Shown in pieces: positions 11,058-21,888 of a stretch of DNA of 64,000 nucleotides; within the stretch, counting starts at the first letter, position 1; each line of letters begins with the position of its first letter. The notes below the pieces were generated by a model. That model did not search any database. It saw only the letters and a list, made by a program, of their open reading frames with translations, and had not been told where the DNA came from. The translations under genes were made by a program, and so were the position numbers. Source of the stretch: Pseudophaeomoniella oleicola (Eukaryota; Ascomycota; Eurotiomycetes; Phaeomoniellales; Phaeomoniellaceae); contig QWDQ01000019.1 of the NCBI GenBank assembly GCA_003868215.1, forward strand, positions 1 to 64,000, in the 5' to 3' direction.

Positions 11058-11892
11058 GCTTTTTTGGACTACGACATCTTCAAAGCAATCGAACCCAATC
11101 ACCTATATATTACATACTCGACCCATTTTTGTATGTATGTTGAACACTTCCCACGGACAGACTGGCTGACTGACGGGACGCTTCGTCAATCAACCTTCGA
11201 GGAATCTCGCACGGGAGGAAAAAAAATTAAAAAATTAAAAAAATTGATGGTCGAGTTTGATAATTTTGCTTGTAGTAATTAGTAACAAGGTAGGATACGT
11301 CGGGAATGTATCTAGATAAAACCTACATCCCCAGGTAGGGACGTACTATAATATTATGCTACATTATACTGTGCTATAGGACAAATTATAAATTCGTAAT
11401 GGGGAGATATTTGATTTCCGAAACGTGATTTTTTTTGTTTTTTTGTGAAGTGATGCCCCCCCCTCCCGAACAGACAGACAGACAGACAGACGGATTGATG
11501 GAAGAGGTGTGTTTGAAGATATAGTGGGCGAGACGGAGTAGAGGAGGAGGAGGGAGGATGCTGGTGTAGTTTGCCTGTTTCTGAAAATGTGTGGTATGAG
11601 GAAGGATGGCGTGAAGAGGGGGGTCGGTCATACAGCATAGAGTGATAGCTGTGGACGGGTTGAAGAGTTGGCAATGGCGTTCGAATCAGAGACGACGGTA
11701 GCGGATGGAGTGGAAGCACTTTCCGATCGTAATATTCCACGTGTTGTTATATCCCTTGAGAGACCTGTGGCTCTTCCGTCATTTCTTACAACGTATCAGC
11801 GGTGGTGGAACAGGCTTGTGTGAGATTCCGGGTTTCTGCTTGGAAGACCGAATTTCCAAACAGATTGATGAACTGCCTGCATCTCTCATCTT
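11058..11892. other. Low-complexity intergenic region
   Basis: A/T-rich and purine/pyrimidine-biased DNA between two genes. Short open frames on the minus strand are made of Ser/Pro/His-rich simple-sequence translation and look spurious. The segment 11796-11876 could instead be a third exon of the neighbouring Zn2Cys6 gene. Confidence 0.4.
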
Positions 11893-12347
11893 TCAGGTGT
11901 TTGCTTCAGTTCCCACCTCGAGAAGTTCGGCCAGGAGTTCTTCATTGGAAAGCCCTTCCCGCCCAATGACGAGCAGCGTTCGCTCGATCTCTTCCTGGTT
12001 TCCGGAACGGAATGTTGTCAGAAGATGATCCAGCAAGCTCTGCGCCGGCGGTGGTTTCCTCTTCACTTGTTCCCGGAACTCTTTCTGCCGTCGGTCAAAA
12101 GCGCCGCGGAAGATGCAGTCTACGCTGGCTTCATTGCATGAGAGGCACGATCGCTGGGGCCCACCGCCGAGACACTGTCATGAATGTGAGTTGCCCGTGA
12201 CGACTTCGGGCCGGCTTGACGTACTCTTTTCCTCTTGGCTTGGCATCTTTGGCATGCGGAACGGCTGTGGATTCTCTTGAGCGGAGCGCTACCTTGTATA
12301 CTGGGCGCCTTATTCGCCCTCGGAGCAGGCAGTAGTGGTGGAAGCAT
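11893..12347 (-). CDS. Short Zn2Cys6 zinc-cluster protein
   Basis: Two exons, 12225-12347 and 11893-12174, with a 50-base GT-AG intron inside the zinc cluster, give about 134 residues. The cluster has the exact spacing C-x2-C-x6-C-x8-C-x2-C-x6-C (ACQRC, then KRC, RSC, LSC, DC), so it should bind two zinc ions and CGG-type DNA half-sites. After it comes a basic linker and a helical segment (SLLDHLLTTFRSGNQEEIERTLLVI). This helix usually leads into the middle-homology region of fungal regulators, but here the frame ends. An alternative 40-base intron (11877-11916) would add a third exon ending at 11796 without adding a regulatory domain. It is either a natural DNA-binding-only protein or the remnant of a larger regulator. 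The intron interrupting the cluster and the in-phase join argue for a real gene. Confidence 0.6.
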
Positions 12348-12821
12348 GATCAGATCGACGCAATGGCGGAGGGAGACGTTACATAATCTCCTATTTATGT
12401 AGCCAGGACTCTGGATCAGACCGGATGAACCAGGGTGTAATCGTTGCCCTCACCTAAAAGACATGATTCGAGTTGGAGGTTCCAAGTTTACCCTGTCGGA
12501 AATATTTCTCCGTGGTAAGTAGATGAAGCTGCACTCTATTGCCACAGGGCGGCAGATAGAAGCGAAGGCCTTTCATTCGACGTTCAGAGCCCCTCACACT
12601 CCTTCCAGAATGCATACCACTTTCCAATTGGGCCATTTTCCTTCGCGTATCCCAATCAAGTCATATCGCGCCATTTGCTTTTGGGCGGCATTGTATCACT
12701 TAGATCTAGGATTTGACCGCAGAGCGATGGGAAACACGATCAGTGTCCTGCGGACAACTATACCTGAGAACGACGCCATACTTTGAGTCAGTCACGCATG
12801 TTGTACAGCTGTGTCGACCGT
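12348..12821. other. Intergenic region, nothing recognised
   Basis: This spacer holds the promoter side of the short Zn2Cys6 gene and the 3' flank of the surface-protein gene. I see no domain-bearing frame. Confidence 0.5.
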
Positions 12822-13791
12822 TTACTTTTCGATGGCAAAACCCTCAGCGGGTAACTCAGCTGGTGCGTTGTTGTTCCACGGACCACCATGCACTGGCTGT
12901 GCGGTTTCTGGTGGTAACTCTGCCATATTGCCTGACATATCTGCTGGATGGTGATACAGCGCCTTATGAGAATTGTGCCGACGGAGAAAAAGTGCTGCCA
13001 ATATCGTGGCACAAATTACTGCTAGCCCACCTACGACTCCACCCACTATCGCACCGACGTTCGTCGACGAGTCTTTCGAGGACGGACTAGAGGCAGCGGA
13101 GGATGACGATGGGGACGAGGACATTGTAGACGAGGAAGCAGTGGAAGCTGCCGCAATGCCGGAAGACGTGGATGTCGATGATGCCGTCGTCGCCGAGGTG
13201 GATGATGCTGATCGTACTGAAGTTGTAACTGCAGCGATAGCACTCGATGTAGTCGCCGCCGCAGCAGGGGTGGTTGCGACAGCAAAATAGTGACCTGTTC
13301 CTCCTGTCCTTCCGCAAGCAATATAACTGAAGGACGAGCTAGCTGTGTCGGTCAAGACATCAATGGAGCAGAAAGCGCTACCAGCACCAGAACTAGTCTT
13401 GGGTTAGCATTTCTCTCACGGCCTTAACACCAAAGTGGGCGTACCAAGTCACCGTGTTTGTATTTACACCCACATCTAAGATACCACACCCGCTGGTACA
13501 GTCATGCGCGTCGTAACATGCACCGACGAAATCGCATCGGCTGGCTACAGCAATTGTGTTCGTACAAAAGCCCCAGAGACCGTCGTTGCCCGCGCCATAG
13601 CTTCTACATGCATAGCCTTCGTTGGCGATACGTGGCAGGTCAGAGTTCCCACCAAGATAACCGCAAGTGCTTGTCAAGGCGTCAGGTACCGCTTGTCGCT
13701 GCTGTAACGGATTTGCGTGATTCAGAGTCTCCGATCGGACTGTTGATGCAATAGCAATGAATGCTGCTGGAATGGAGATACGGCTTAGCAT
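12822..13791 (-). CDS. Cys-rich, Ser/Thr-stalk single-pass cell-surface protein
   Basis: Two exons, 13445-13791 and 12822-13392, with a 52-base intron (branch site GCTAAC) give about 305 residues. A signal peptide is visible at residues 1-20 (MLSRISIPAAFIAIASTVRS). An ectodomain of about 120 residues has roughly ten cysteines (STCGYLGG, ACRSYGAG, GFCTN, SRCDFVGACYDAHDCTSGCG, then TCSGAGSAFCS after the splice). A long Ser/Thr/Ala stalk, probably O-mannosylated, covers about 150-225. A Gly-rich transmembrane helix lies at about 227-252 (GAIVGGVVGGLAVI), followed by RRH and a short cytosolic tail. This layout resembles fungal WSC/Mid2-type wall-stress sensors, but I do not recognise a WSC domain. 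The splice join restores a cysteine (TC|SG), which supports the model. The role is inferred only from architecture. Confidence 0.75.
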
Positions 13792-15467
13792 CTTGTCGGT
13801 CGACGAAGAAGAGATGGCTGCGGGAAACTAAAGACTCTTCGTTAAGATAGAATCCCAATAGATGCTGGACAGCGATAGCTCAGAAGGAGGACTGTTGTGT
13901 AGAGGTACAAAATCAAAAATGTTGCGGTAAGAACTACCGTCTAGTCTCCCTTTCGAATTGTGATATACGGCACATGTACCAGAAAAATCTCCTTTCGTCG
14001 TGACTGACGGAAATCTTAGTTCAGATAGATCTCAATGGCCCTAGGTTCGGTCGGCGTACAAAGACGCGCCTTTGCTTTGGTTGCCGTGGTAGTCCATAAT
14101 GTTGGTCTTCGCCGTTTCATCTCGGCGCATTGAGAGCACCGTCCAGTCCTATGTTAGAGGCTGGCGAGACCAACATGACAGGGTCTTGAAATAGACAGGG
14201 CAACATAGTCTGTAGATCCATATTACATCCAAAATTGGACGTTGAATGGAGACTGTTGGTGGTGGAGTGTCGATTCTCGAACGGTTGAACGTTGGTATAT
14301 CCTTGGTGTACTCTACCATATTCCTTCGTCTCGTTCTGATGACTTCTCATTGATCTCCAGAAAGAAGGGTGTATCTCTCGCACTTCAAGGATCATGCGAG
14401 ATTCTGAAGAAATTCCAATTACTCTTTGTTCGTTGATGTTATTACAGTAAAGTGAAGTTTTAAGAAGAAGTTGGCCCCCTTCATCAGCTCAACAGAGAAT
14501 GGGGGTCAGTTGGTCTCCACCAGGTCAGGCGTTAACAGGGAGACAGCGACCTTGTTGCCATCTACTACGTAGTATATTCAGGTCATATGTACAGCATAAT
14601 CATCGTATATAATTGTTCACATTCTCTCTGTGGTATCAACTGCAACTGCTCCGATATTTAATTTAGTATCCTAGATCAGTCCGCAAATCTAACTTACTAG
14701 TTAGTTAGCCATGTATTAATTGTTGCCCGATTAGGAGCTTCTGTTCTGGCTAATTACCTACTTCCAAGTCATAGGCATCAAGATCAAACAGGTTGCCGAC
14801 TGGGTCATTTATGCCAATGCGACTTACCCCAGTAGCAAAGGTAGTCTCTAACATGATTAGTAGAAGGTGTCGATATGAAGACCCAGTGCCTACTCCCACG
14901 CCTACCTCGAAGTGCCGATGGATCTTCAAGAGCGACAACCACAGCGCGAACGAAGGTATCTGGAAAGTATACTTTGATGCCTGCTCAGACGAAGTCACCG
15001 TTGTCATATTTACATTTCCTATTCCTTTTCGCGGAAAGGTCGGCAGTTCCCGGTTGTCTCCTGATGATGGAAGCATTCGCCTTGCTTATTTCCCCGTACA
15101 GAGCCTTGAATGTAATGAATTAGATACGACGAATCAAGTGAACAGCTTGACCGTAGTACATAAATCGAGGTCTTGCTAATTCAAACGTAGCTTCATGATA
15201 ACCTCTCCTAGATTGTTGATCATTACTACGTAGAATCCAACCCTCCACAGAAGAGTCGAAGATCCGCCCTTCCCCCGCTTCCGAGCTTCCGTCGTATTAC
15301 TTATGTAACGTAGCAGGTACGAGGTAACGTCAGTAGCTGCTGACAGGTACTGGGCCTAGTCGAGCATAAATAACCCTGACCTTTCGACGTTCGAGGTAGC
15401 ACCTCAAGGAGTCAAGTCCCAGAGAACTAACTTACCTAGTATTACATTTCTCTACTACGTCTTCGAC
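13792..15467. other. Gene-poor spacer
   Basis: No confident gene in 1.7 kb. Overlapping open frames of about 110-130 codons exist on both strands at 14750-15179 but neither shows a domain, a good splice context or a strong start. A perfect TACTACGTAGTA palindrome lies at 14563-14574, and a one-mismatch copy at 15224-15235. Confidence 0.45.
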
Positions 15468-15971
15468 ATGGGATCCACCGCTACAGCCCTCGGTCTACGG
15501 GCCCCCAGAGCAACAGTGCCTCTCATATCAACGTCTCTGGGTCTCTTCTATGCGTTCGTCGAGACCACCTATTTCCAAGCCTTCCTTTCCGCCGCCAAGC
15601 ACGACGACCAAAGCGTCCGCAGAACCGTTCGCTTGTGGTGGCCGGCCTACCTCCCCGCCGGGCTTTTCACGATAGGCGCAATCGGTCTCACGACCCTGGC
15701 CGGCGGGATCTACACCTTGAGAGGTCTGCAGTCGTACACGACGGCTTGGTACACCTGCGTTGGTGGCATCGTTGCTGGCCTGGGTCATTTCGCCTTCGGT
15801 CCCACGGTGGCTCGGTTCATCAAGATGGCTAGTGATGAGGAAGAGGAGAAGGAAGGTCGGACTTTCGAGTGGGTTCGGAAGTGGTTGGATCTGCACTATT
15901 GGAGAGCAGCGTTAACTGACATTCCTGCTTTTGCTGCGTTTGCTTATCTTGTGTTCTATGAAGTCGTCTAG
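15468..15971 (+). CDS. Small integral membrane protein, about four helices
   Basis: An intronless frame of 167 residues with ATG in a good context (GACATGG). Hydrophobic segments lie near residues 18-38 (PLISTSLGLFYAFVETTYF), 57-80 (PAYLPAGLFTIGAIGLTTLAGG), 93-115 (YTCVGGIVAGLGHFAFGP) and 150-167 (ALTDIPAFAAFAYLVFYEVV). An acidic loop (SDEEEEKEG) precedes a WVRKWLDLHYWRA segment. The pattern resembles small uncharacterised integral membrane proteins common in Pezizomycotina, and loosely the DUF1772/anthrone-oxygenase-like fold, but I cannot place it firmly. It sits upstream of a decayed permease, a zinc-cluster regulator and an efflux pump. Whether it belongs with them is unknown. Confidence 0.65.
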   Translation: MGSTATALGLRAPRATVPLISTSLGLFYAFVETTYFQAFLSAAKHDDQSVRRTVRLWWPAYLPAGLFTIGAIGLTTLAGGIYTLRGLQSYTTAWYTCVGGIVAGLGHFAFGPTVARFIKMASDEEEEKEGRTFEWVRKWLDLHYWRAALTDIPAFAAFAYLVFYEVV

Positions 15972-16099
15972 GCTCAATAGTACCTAGCTTTACAAGTTCA
16001 GCAGCGGCCAACACTACTTCTCAGCACATGTACTACTAGCATGGATATGAAAACTCCGGTCTCCATTTGCCTCTACCTGCCCTCTGGTAACGTCGCTCT

Positions 16100-16930
16100 T
16101 ACATATTCAGCCATGGTCTCTGCCACAGACTCCTGAGACCAGATTGCTGGACTGATCGTTCGAGATTGCCCTCGTCGGCAACAGAAACGACAGTCTCTAG
16201 ATGCCTTCTCCTACCTTGATCGACGTCGATTTCACGGGGACACCAGAAGCATTTATTGTACATGAATATGTTTCCCCGTACTGAACGATGCAAGAGTTGA
16301 CCACCCTAAATCAACGTCAAGAACATGTTGGCGAATAGGCCAAAAGACGTGATCCATGGATACCAGAGAGGTTCGAATGGTAACTCCTGAGTGGTCCGAC
16401 TATGATGTAAGTAATCGATCCCCATACCAAGTACGTCGAGACCCTGGACAAGTCGACGGCATGCGAATAAGCCCACGTTCATCATCGAAAGCGCACCGAA
16501 GAGATTCAGAAGGATGATGGCGTTGACCGGGACCCTCAATAATCTGTCCAGCCAAGGAAATGCGGTGCTTTACACCTTGAGCCATGAATAGAATGGTGCG
16601 GGATCCAATATAGATCGAAGCGCTTCAGCCTAGTTCCTATATGCTGACTCACTAGAGGCTAGTCTGCATGGAAGATGTGGCATCTGTTGACTACGTATTC
16701 AGCCGGGATGAACAGGCCGCACATTTGGAGGATAGCGGCTCTGTCCTTTTCAGGATTGCGGAGCACGTCTATATGGCTCTGGCCAGGGACGGCTGTGAGA
16801 CAAGTGCGACTTGACGGTAGCGTCATGGGCAGTCTTCTGTTAATGTCATTCTTGCCCGAATTGATGGGCCAAGAATTTAGTGCTGCTTTCAAGCCATCGA
16901 GATAGGATATGCTGGCAAGCACAAGGTATG
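16100..16930 (-). pseudogene. Decayed amino-acid permease (AAT/APC family), C-terminal part
   Basis: Pieces of a fungal amino-acid permease appear in order on the minus strand but in different frames. The pieces are an IYIGSRTILFMAQG-like helix start (compare SSRILYGLA of permeases) at about 16540-16610, a VPVNAIILLNLFGAL helix just downstream after a one-base frame change, and PFEPLWYPWITSFGLFANMF followed by a stop at about 16306. An IDVDQGRR-like C-terminal motif follows in yet another frame at about 16200. The N-terminal half is missing. It lies directly downstream of the Zn2Cys6 regulator and is not needed for it. This is either a recently inactivated transporter or a fragment left by rearrangement. 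Family placement comes from motif resemblance only. Confidence 0.55.
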
Positions 16931-16963
16931 AGGGAGTCTCGGAAATTCAATGAATACCCTGCA

Positions 16964-18846
16964 TCAATCGTCCGCTCTAATCTCTGCACACACAGTCTCG
17001 AGCATCTCTAGATACGTACCTATAGCAATCGAAATGTAAGTACCATGGGCAAGCAAACAACAATGGTTTGTACTTACTGGCAACTCTCCATCTTGAACTT
17101 AGCGCTTTCAGAACTCCACGGAGGATGGACGCTCCAAGAAGGAACCTATCTTCCCGATTGGCAGCAGCAAGATATGAAAGCCAAAATGCTGCTCGATAAA
17201 GACAATGCAGCACCAGAGGGCTGAGCTTGTCAACTCCCAATATCACAGTATGCCGCTCCAGTGACTGCGCGAGAGTCAGAGCTTGTAACGATATATCTCG
17301 CATGGTACTGAACGATTGATCCGTGTATTCACGGATACGGGAAGCCATCTGAGAGTCGGCTCCATCTGCAAATCCCTGACGGAACGAGCAATATAAGAAG
17401 TTTTTGTGAAGTTTCAGGAGAGCGCTAGCGATATCAGCAGAGCCATTCACAGAATACGCTCAATCAAGTGTTTCCAACGCACCTAAAGCACACCGCTAAT
17501 GCGACATAGGACTCTTCAGCCTCGTCAGTTCTAATCAGCCCTAGTAGAGCAGATATAGCTTGATGGAGCGTGCTCATTTCGTCCAACATGAACGAGAGCC
17601 CTTGATCATGGTCATCGCAGTGTCTGATCACTCGACCGAGTAGATTGCATGCCTGTGCCAGACGGGCATATGGGCTAGTCGTTGCCGCGGTTGGCGATGA
17701 TATATACAGTCTTTCTGGAGCAATCACGGCCTAAGCCAAGTCAGCGGCGTTTGCAGCAACAGTGGATATACTAACCCCTTGTTCCCAGGTCTGACTGTCT
17801 GCTGGAAGAGGTGTGTGCTTCTTTGGATCTTCTGTACACAGTGGCCGACATTCTCTTCCTACGGTAACATGCCTGACACGGTCAGTCCCTTCTCCTAGTG
17901 AACTTCCTCGACGTACCTGTCCAGCATCATGATGAACCACCACACGCGAATCTCTTCCTCCCAGTCTGCCCAGGGCTGAAGGAACCCTGGTGCCTCACGA
18001 TCATGGACCCCAAGGGAAATAGCTTGTCTTGCACATTGTGCTACGGCCATGTAAGCAGCGGGATATATGCCATGGCCTAGTTCGTAAACAGCTATCAGAA
18101 GTCCACCTTGTATAGCCATAAGTGATTGCAGCCCAGCTATGTCTAACCGCAGGCTGGCCACTTTGACAATGCCGTACAGGGGAAGATCTGCTGGCAGAGT
18201 TCCATTTTCGGGGGTCTGTAACAATAATTTCATACAGGAAAGAAGGAATGCTGTGTCTGCCTGGATATCACCTATGGAACGGTCCAACACTCTCTGGATA
18301 CGCACCTTGCTAATTATGGGCATCCAGCCGTGGACGGCGTCGAAGTACCGAGACATCAGCTGTCTCATGCCACGTGGTTCGTCGTGTTCGTCCTTCAGGA
18401 CACTCGTGATGTCAGTGGGCACTGGCACCACCATTGGCGGAATTCTGCAGTGGAGGTTTGTGAATGCCATCTGATCGAGGAAGAACAAGCTCGAGGAGAC
18501 GCTGGACTGAATCAGCCCATTGATCCCATGGACTGGAGAAGAGGCTGATGATGTTGACCAAGCCGTGTTTGTAGTTTTCGACTTGTTGATTGACTTCTCT
18601 AATTCCTCAACCCGAGCTCGCAGGAGCGTGATCTCATCTTTGGGTGGTACTTGAGTGAGATCCGTAGTAGTGTAATTGCACACTCTACGTAGACTGCGTG
18701 TGAACGGGTAAGAAGCTCAAGTCCTCTATGCCGAGCGGATGGGCTTACCGGGAGCATGTCGAGCAGCTAGGCAGAGTCTTGTTGCACTTGCGTTTATATT
18801 GTTTGCACGCTACACAGGCTCTCGCAGCCGTGTCAGTCGTGTCCAT
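16964..18846 (-). CDS. Zn2Cys6 fungal-type transcription factor
   Basis: Six exons: 18749-18846, 17917-18693, 17776-17872, 17483-17730, 17078-17424 and 16964-17019. All introns are GT-AG and the phases close to 540 residues. The N-terminal zinc cluster, split by the first intron, has perfect C-x2-C-x6-C-x6-C-x2-C-x6-C spacing (ACVACKQYKRKC, SCSTC, VC). A coiled-coil dimerisation helix follows (EITLLRARVEELEKSINK, about 45-65). The fungal-specific regulatory domain (PF04082 type) starts near LMSRYFDAVHGWMPIIS and includes QGGLLIAVYELGHGIYPAAYMAVAQCARQAISLGVHD and the diagnostic VWWFIMMLDRHVTVGRECRPLC block. The final exon ends with a YLEMLETVCAEI helix. It should be a nuclear DNA-binding activator or repressor. 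It is divergent from the MFS gene across a 455-base spacer rich in CGG half-sites, so that transporter is the most likely target (inference). Confidence 0.88.
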
Positions 18847-19301
18847 GCTTGGGGATGAAAAGTCACTGCGACAGATTTACGAGCGCGTTCGAGCGGCTTT
18901 CAATACTTGAGAGAATACGTGGTAGATTCAGAGAGGCGAGTGTTATATCATACAGCGGCCGCCATTTCCCGCCCAAGTCCGGACTGAAAGGAAACCAACG
19001 AAATATCACAGGCTTTCGGCGGCCGTTCCTCACTATTACCAATCCCGATCCTAACACCATATCTCATGTCACCATGGCCAATAAACCGCAAAACCCGAAA
19101 GTCATCCTGCTATGGAGGTGGATACAAGGCCACCCGCTGTCACAAGAATGGAATTGGCAATCTCGAGTACCCTGATATCGGGGATATTTGCCCAGACTAT
19201 CCTGTGCACTTCAGGATCAGCATTATGATGCGCGGTCAAAGGTTTTGAAGTTGTTATATAACAACCTTGCGCTGCTCCTCGATCATGGACCGACCGAATA
19301 T
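18847..19301. promoter_or_regulatory. Shared bidirectional promoter of regulator and MFS pump
   Basis: The 455 bases between the two divergent starts contain several CGG/CCG triplets, the usual half-sites of Zn2Cys6 proteins. These include CGGCCG at 18956-18961, TCCGGA at 18979-18984 and CGGCGGCCG at 19017-19025. Autoregulation and control of the transporter by the adjacent factor is a reasonable but untested reading. Confidence 0.45.
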
Positions 19302-21339
19302 ATGTCAAGTGAATCGAAAACTATCATGAATGGACACTTCCGTGATACTGTCTTTGGACAATTGGTACGCTTAGTCTCTCGAGGCCGACTCCTGAAGTTC
19401 CCCGATGAATTGGATCAGTCCTTATGGGAATTGTGCACTCGAAAGGATATAACGTCAATTCCCTCTACCTTCGAAAACCATGGTGGTTTCGCTGAAGCGA
19501 GGCATCCCACAGCTACTGATGTGAGCGTCGGCGGAGGTAAACAGCAGAAACAAGGCGCTGACACGACTTCCACGCATGATTCTGGAGATGTGCAAGCTTT
19601 GCACGAGAAAGTTCCAAGCAGCGAGAAGATTCGAGATGTACATCTAGTAGGCTGGTATGGACCAGACGATCAAGAGGTTTGTTATCCATCCACTGCCGTC
19701 CCAGTATTGACCATGCTGATACCTGCTGAAGAACCCCCAGAATTGGTCGGCGAGCCGCAAACTGTTGATAACCTTTCAGATATGCATCTTAAATTTCGGT
19801 ATCTACATAGGCAGCTCCATCTACACGCCTGGTGAGCTAAGTATCATGGAAGAGTTCGGCGTCAGCGAGGTTGTGGCAACACTGGGTCTCTCGTTGTTTG
19901 TTCTGTAAGTACAGCATACTCTGGACAAGTATACAAGTTTTACCTGATCGATTCTGTTCCCGTCAATTCAAACTACGTGGACGTTGTCTCACTAGCAAGT
20001 TGCGGAATTTACTAACACAACCCTTGGCGGTAGTGGTTACGGCTTTGGCCCTATGCTCTTCTCCCCCATGTCCGAAATCCCGACGATTGGCCGTAGCAGG
20101 ATCTACTTTTGGACACTCTTCGCCTTTGTGCTGTTGCAACTTCCCACGGGGTATGCGGTGAACATAGGGATGCTGCTCGTTTTCCGATTCCTGACCGGAT
20201 TCTTTGGCGGACCAGTTCTTGCTACCGGCGGCGCAACCATCATGGATATATATCCTCCGGCAGAGGTCCCATATTGGGTCGGCATCTGGGCCGCTTGTGG
20301 CGTGTTGGGACCCGTGTTTGGTCCACTCGCTGGCGGCTTTGCAGCTCAGGCAGAAGGCTGGCGCTGGACCATTTGGGAGCTCACATGGCTGTGTGCTGTC
20401 TTATTGACCGTGCTATTCTTCAATATGCCCGAGACAAATTCGAGTAATATTCTATACCGGAGGGCACAAAGGATGAGAAAGGCAACCGGCGACTTCACAC
20501 TTCGAAGCCAATCAGAGATCGATACCACAGAGGTGACGATAAAGGACACTCTGACCATCCTCGCTAGAGCCTTCAAACTCACGTTCTCTGAACCTGTTAT
20601 CTTTTTCGTGGGCCTGTATTGCGCGCTCTTGTATGGAGTGTTGTATGTATGGTTCGAGTCATTCCCTCTTGTTTTTGGGGATATCTATGGATTCAACACT
20701 GGCCAACAGGGATTGGTCTTTCTGGGTATTTTCGTCGGGGGCCTCATTACGTCGCCATGCTATCTACTCTGGATTCGCAAATTTGTCGTTCCGCAGTTCC
20801 GTCAGCCACCTGTCAAGCCCGAAGTGATTCTCCCTCCTACCTTCTTTGGAGCCTTTGCCCTTCCAACCTGTTTATTCTGGTACGCTTGGACATCGCGGGC
20901 GGATATTCACTGGATGGTACCTCTTGTGGGTTCTGGCTTCTTCACCATCAGCATCATCACGCTTTTCGTGCCAGTACTCAGCTACCTTGGCATGGCTTAT
21001 CCGCAGTACGCGGCGTCGGTCCTTGCAGGAAATACTCTCTTCAGAGCAACATGTGGTGTGGTTTTTCCACTCTTTGTAAGCTCATCAATCCTATACTAGA
21101 TTCCGCCCGAAGCTGAATGGAGATTTCTTCTAGGCACGAGCTCTATTCCGCAGTCTTGGGAGCGGTCCTGGCAACTCCCTGCTTGGGGGTATATCGATAC
21201 TCTTCATACCCATACCGTTCACACTGTTCTACGTAAGTCCCAATTACCACCAACCCAACCTCCAAGAAACCTGCTAACACTCGACAAGTACGGTGAACGA
21301 ATCCGACATCACAGCAAGAACGCGACGCATGACGTGTAA
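19302..21339 (+). CDS. MFS drug:H+ antiporter-1 (DHA1) type transporter
   Basis: Five exons, 19302-19676, 19732-19904, 20034-21075, 21134-21232 and 21289-21339, join in phase to 579 residues. The cytosolic N-terminus has the conserved RDTVFGQLVRLVSRGRLLKF and VGWYGPDDQENPQNWS motifs typical of fungal DHA1 multidrug/polyamine exporters. Twelve membrane helices follow. Family signatures include GSSIYTPGE in TM1, the GYGFGPMLFSPMSE motif C-like stretch, GRSRIY in loop 2-3, FRFLTGFFGG in TM4 and WRWTIWE in TM5. The PETNSSNILYRRAQR segment begins the central loop. An upstream ATG in the same frame exists, but 19302 (or 19326) matches family N-termini best. It probably exports a toxic small molecule through the plasma membrane. 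The substrate cannot be read from sequence. Confidence 0.9.
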
Positions 21340-21677
21340 GGATAGGATTGGGTCCATGTTCATTCCTTTCCGTGCACTATCGACGTGATAAGTTGTTGGA
21401 TCGTCGATATCGGTCTCGTAGAGGAATCATTTGTATGGCCGATCAAACCCAGAAATTGAGGAGATACTCACGTATCCCGATCCAAGATATCCTGTTGCAG
21501 GCAAGACGGAAGAGGGTCTATGCAAATAAAGTAAGATACATTATAACATCTGCCTTCTCGAATAGTCAGATGTTTTGGGGGGAGGGGGGGAGGGGGGGAA
21601 CCATCCCACAACTTAATGACTGAACCATAAACAGAGAACACGATGGTCCGCAGGAAACAGAAAAAAATAAATTGGTT

Positions 21678-21888
21678 CAGAGTATGAGGGACTCGAAGTC
21701 TGAACCTCAAAAACAAAAAAGTTAACGCGTTAATCAAGGGGATTTCGTCGTCGCAATGGCAATGTTAGGTCTTTTGCCCAATCTACGACCAGCGATTTTA
21801 CAAGTAGCAGACTCGAGTTATGCACTTATCCACGTATTATGACCAACCACCCTTATGAAATAATGTGGCTCTTTACATATTATATCTA
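21678..21888. repeat. LTR-like fossil repeat, copy 1
   Basis: This segment is clearly related, in the same orientation, to 24149-24350. Shared blocks include the ACGACCAGCGATTTTACAAG core, then TAGCAGA-TCGAGT, ATGCACTTA, CGTATTATGACCA and a TATA-rich end. Similarity also runs about 70 bases upstream of the apparent LTR-like start. The copies have clearly drifted, so this is an old, non-functional fragment of a dispersed element, most likely an LTR-retrotransposon end. The family is not determined. Confidence 0.6.

Noticed and set aside
14750-15179. Overlapping frames of 108 (-) and 128 (+) codons
   Set aside because: Neither has a recognisable domain, splice context or favoured start, and both could arise by chance in this spacer.
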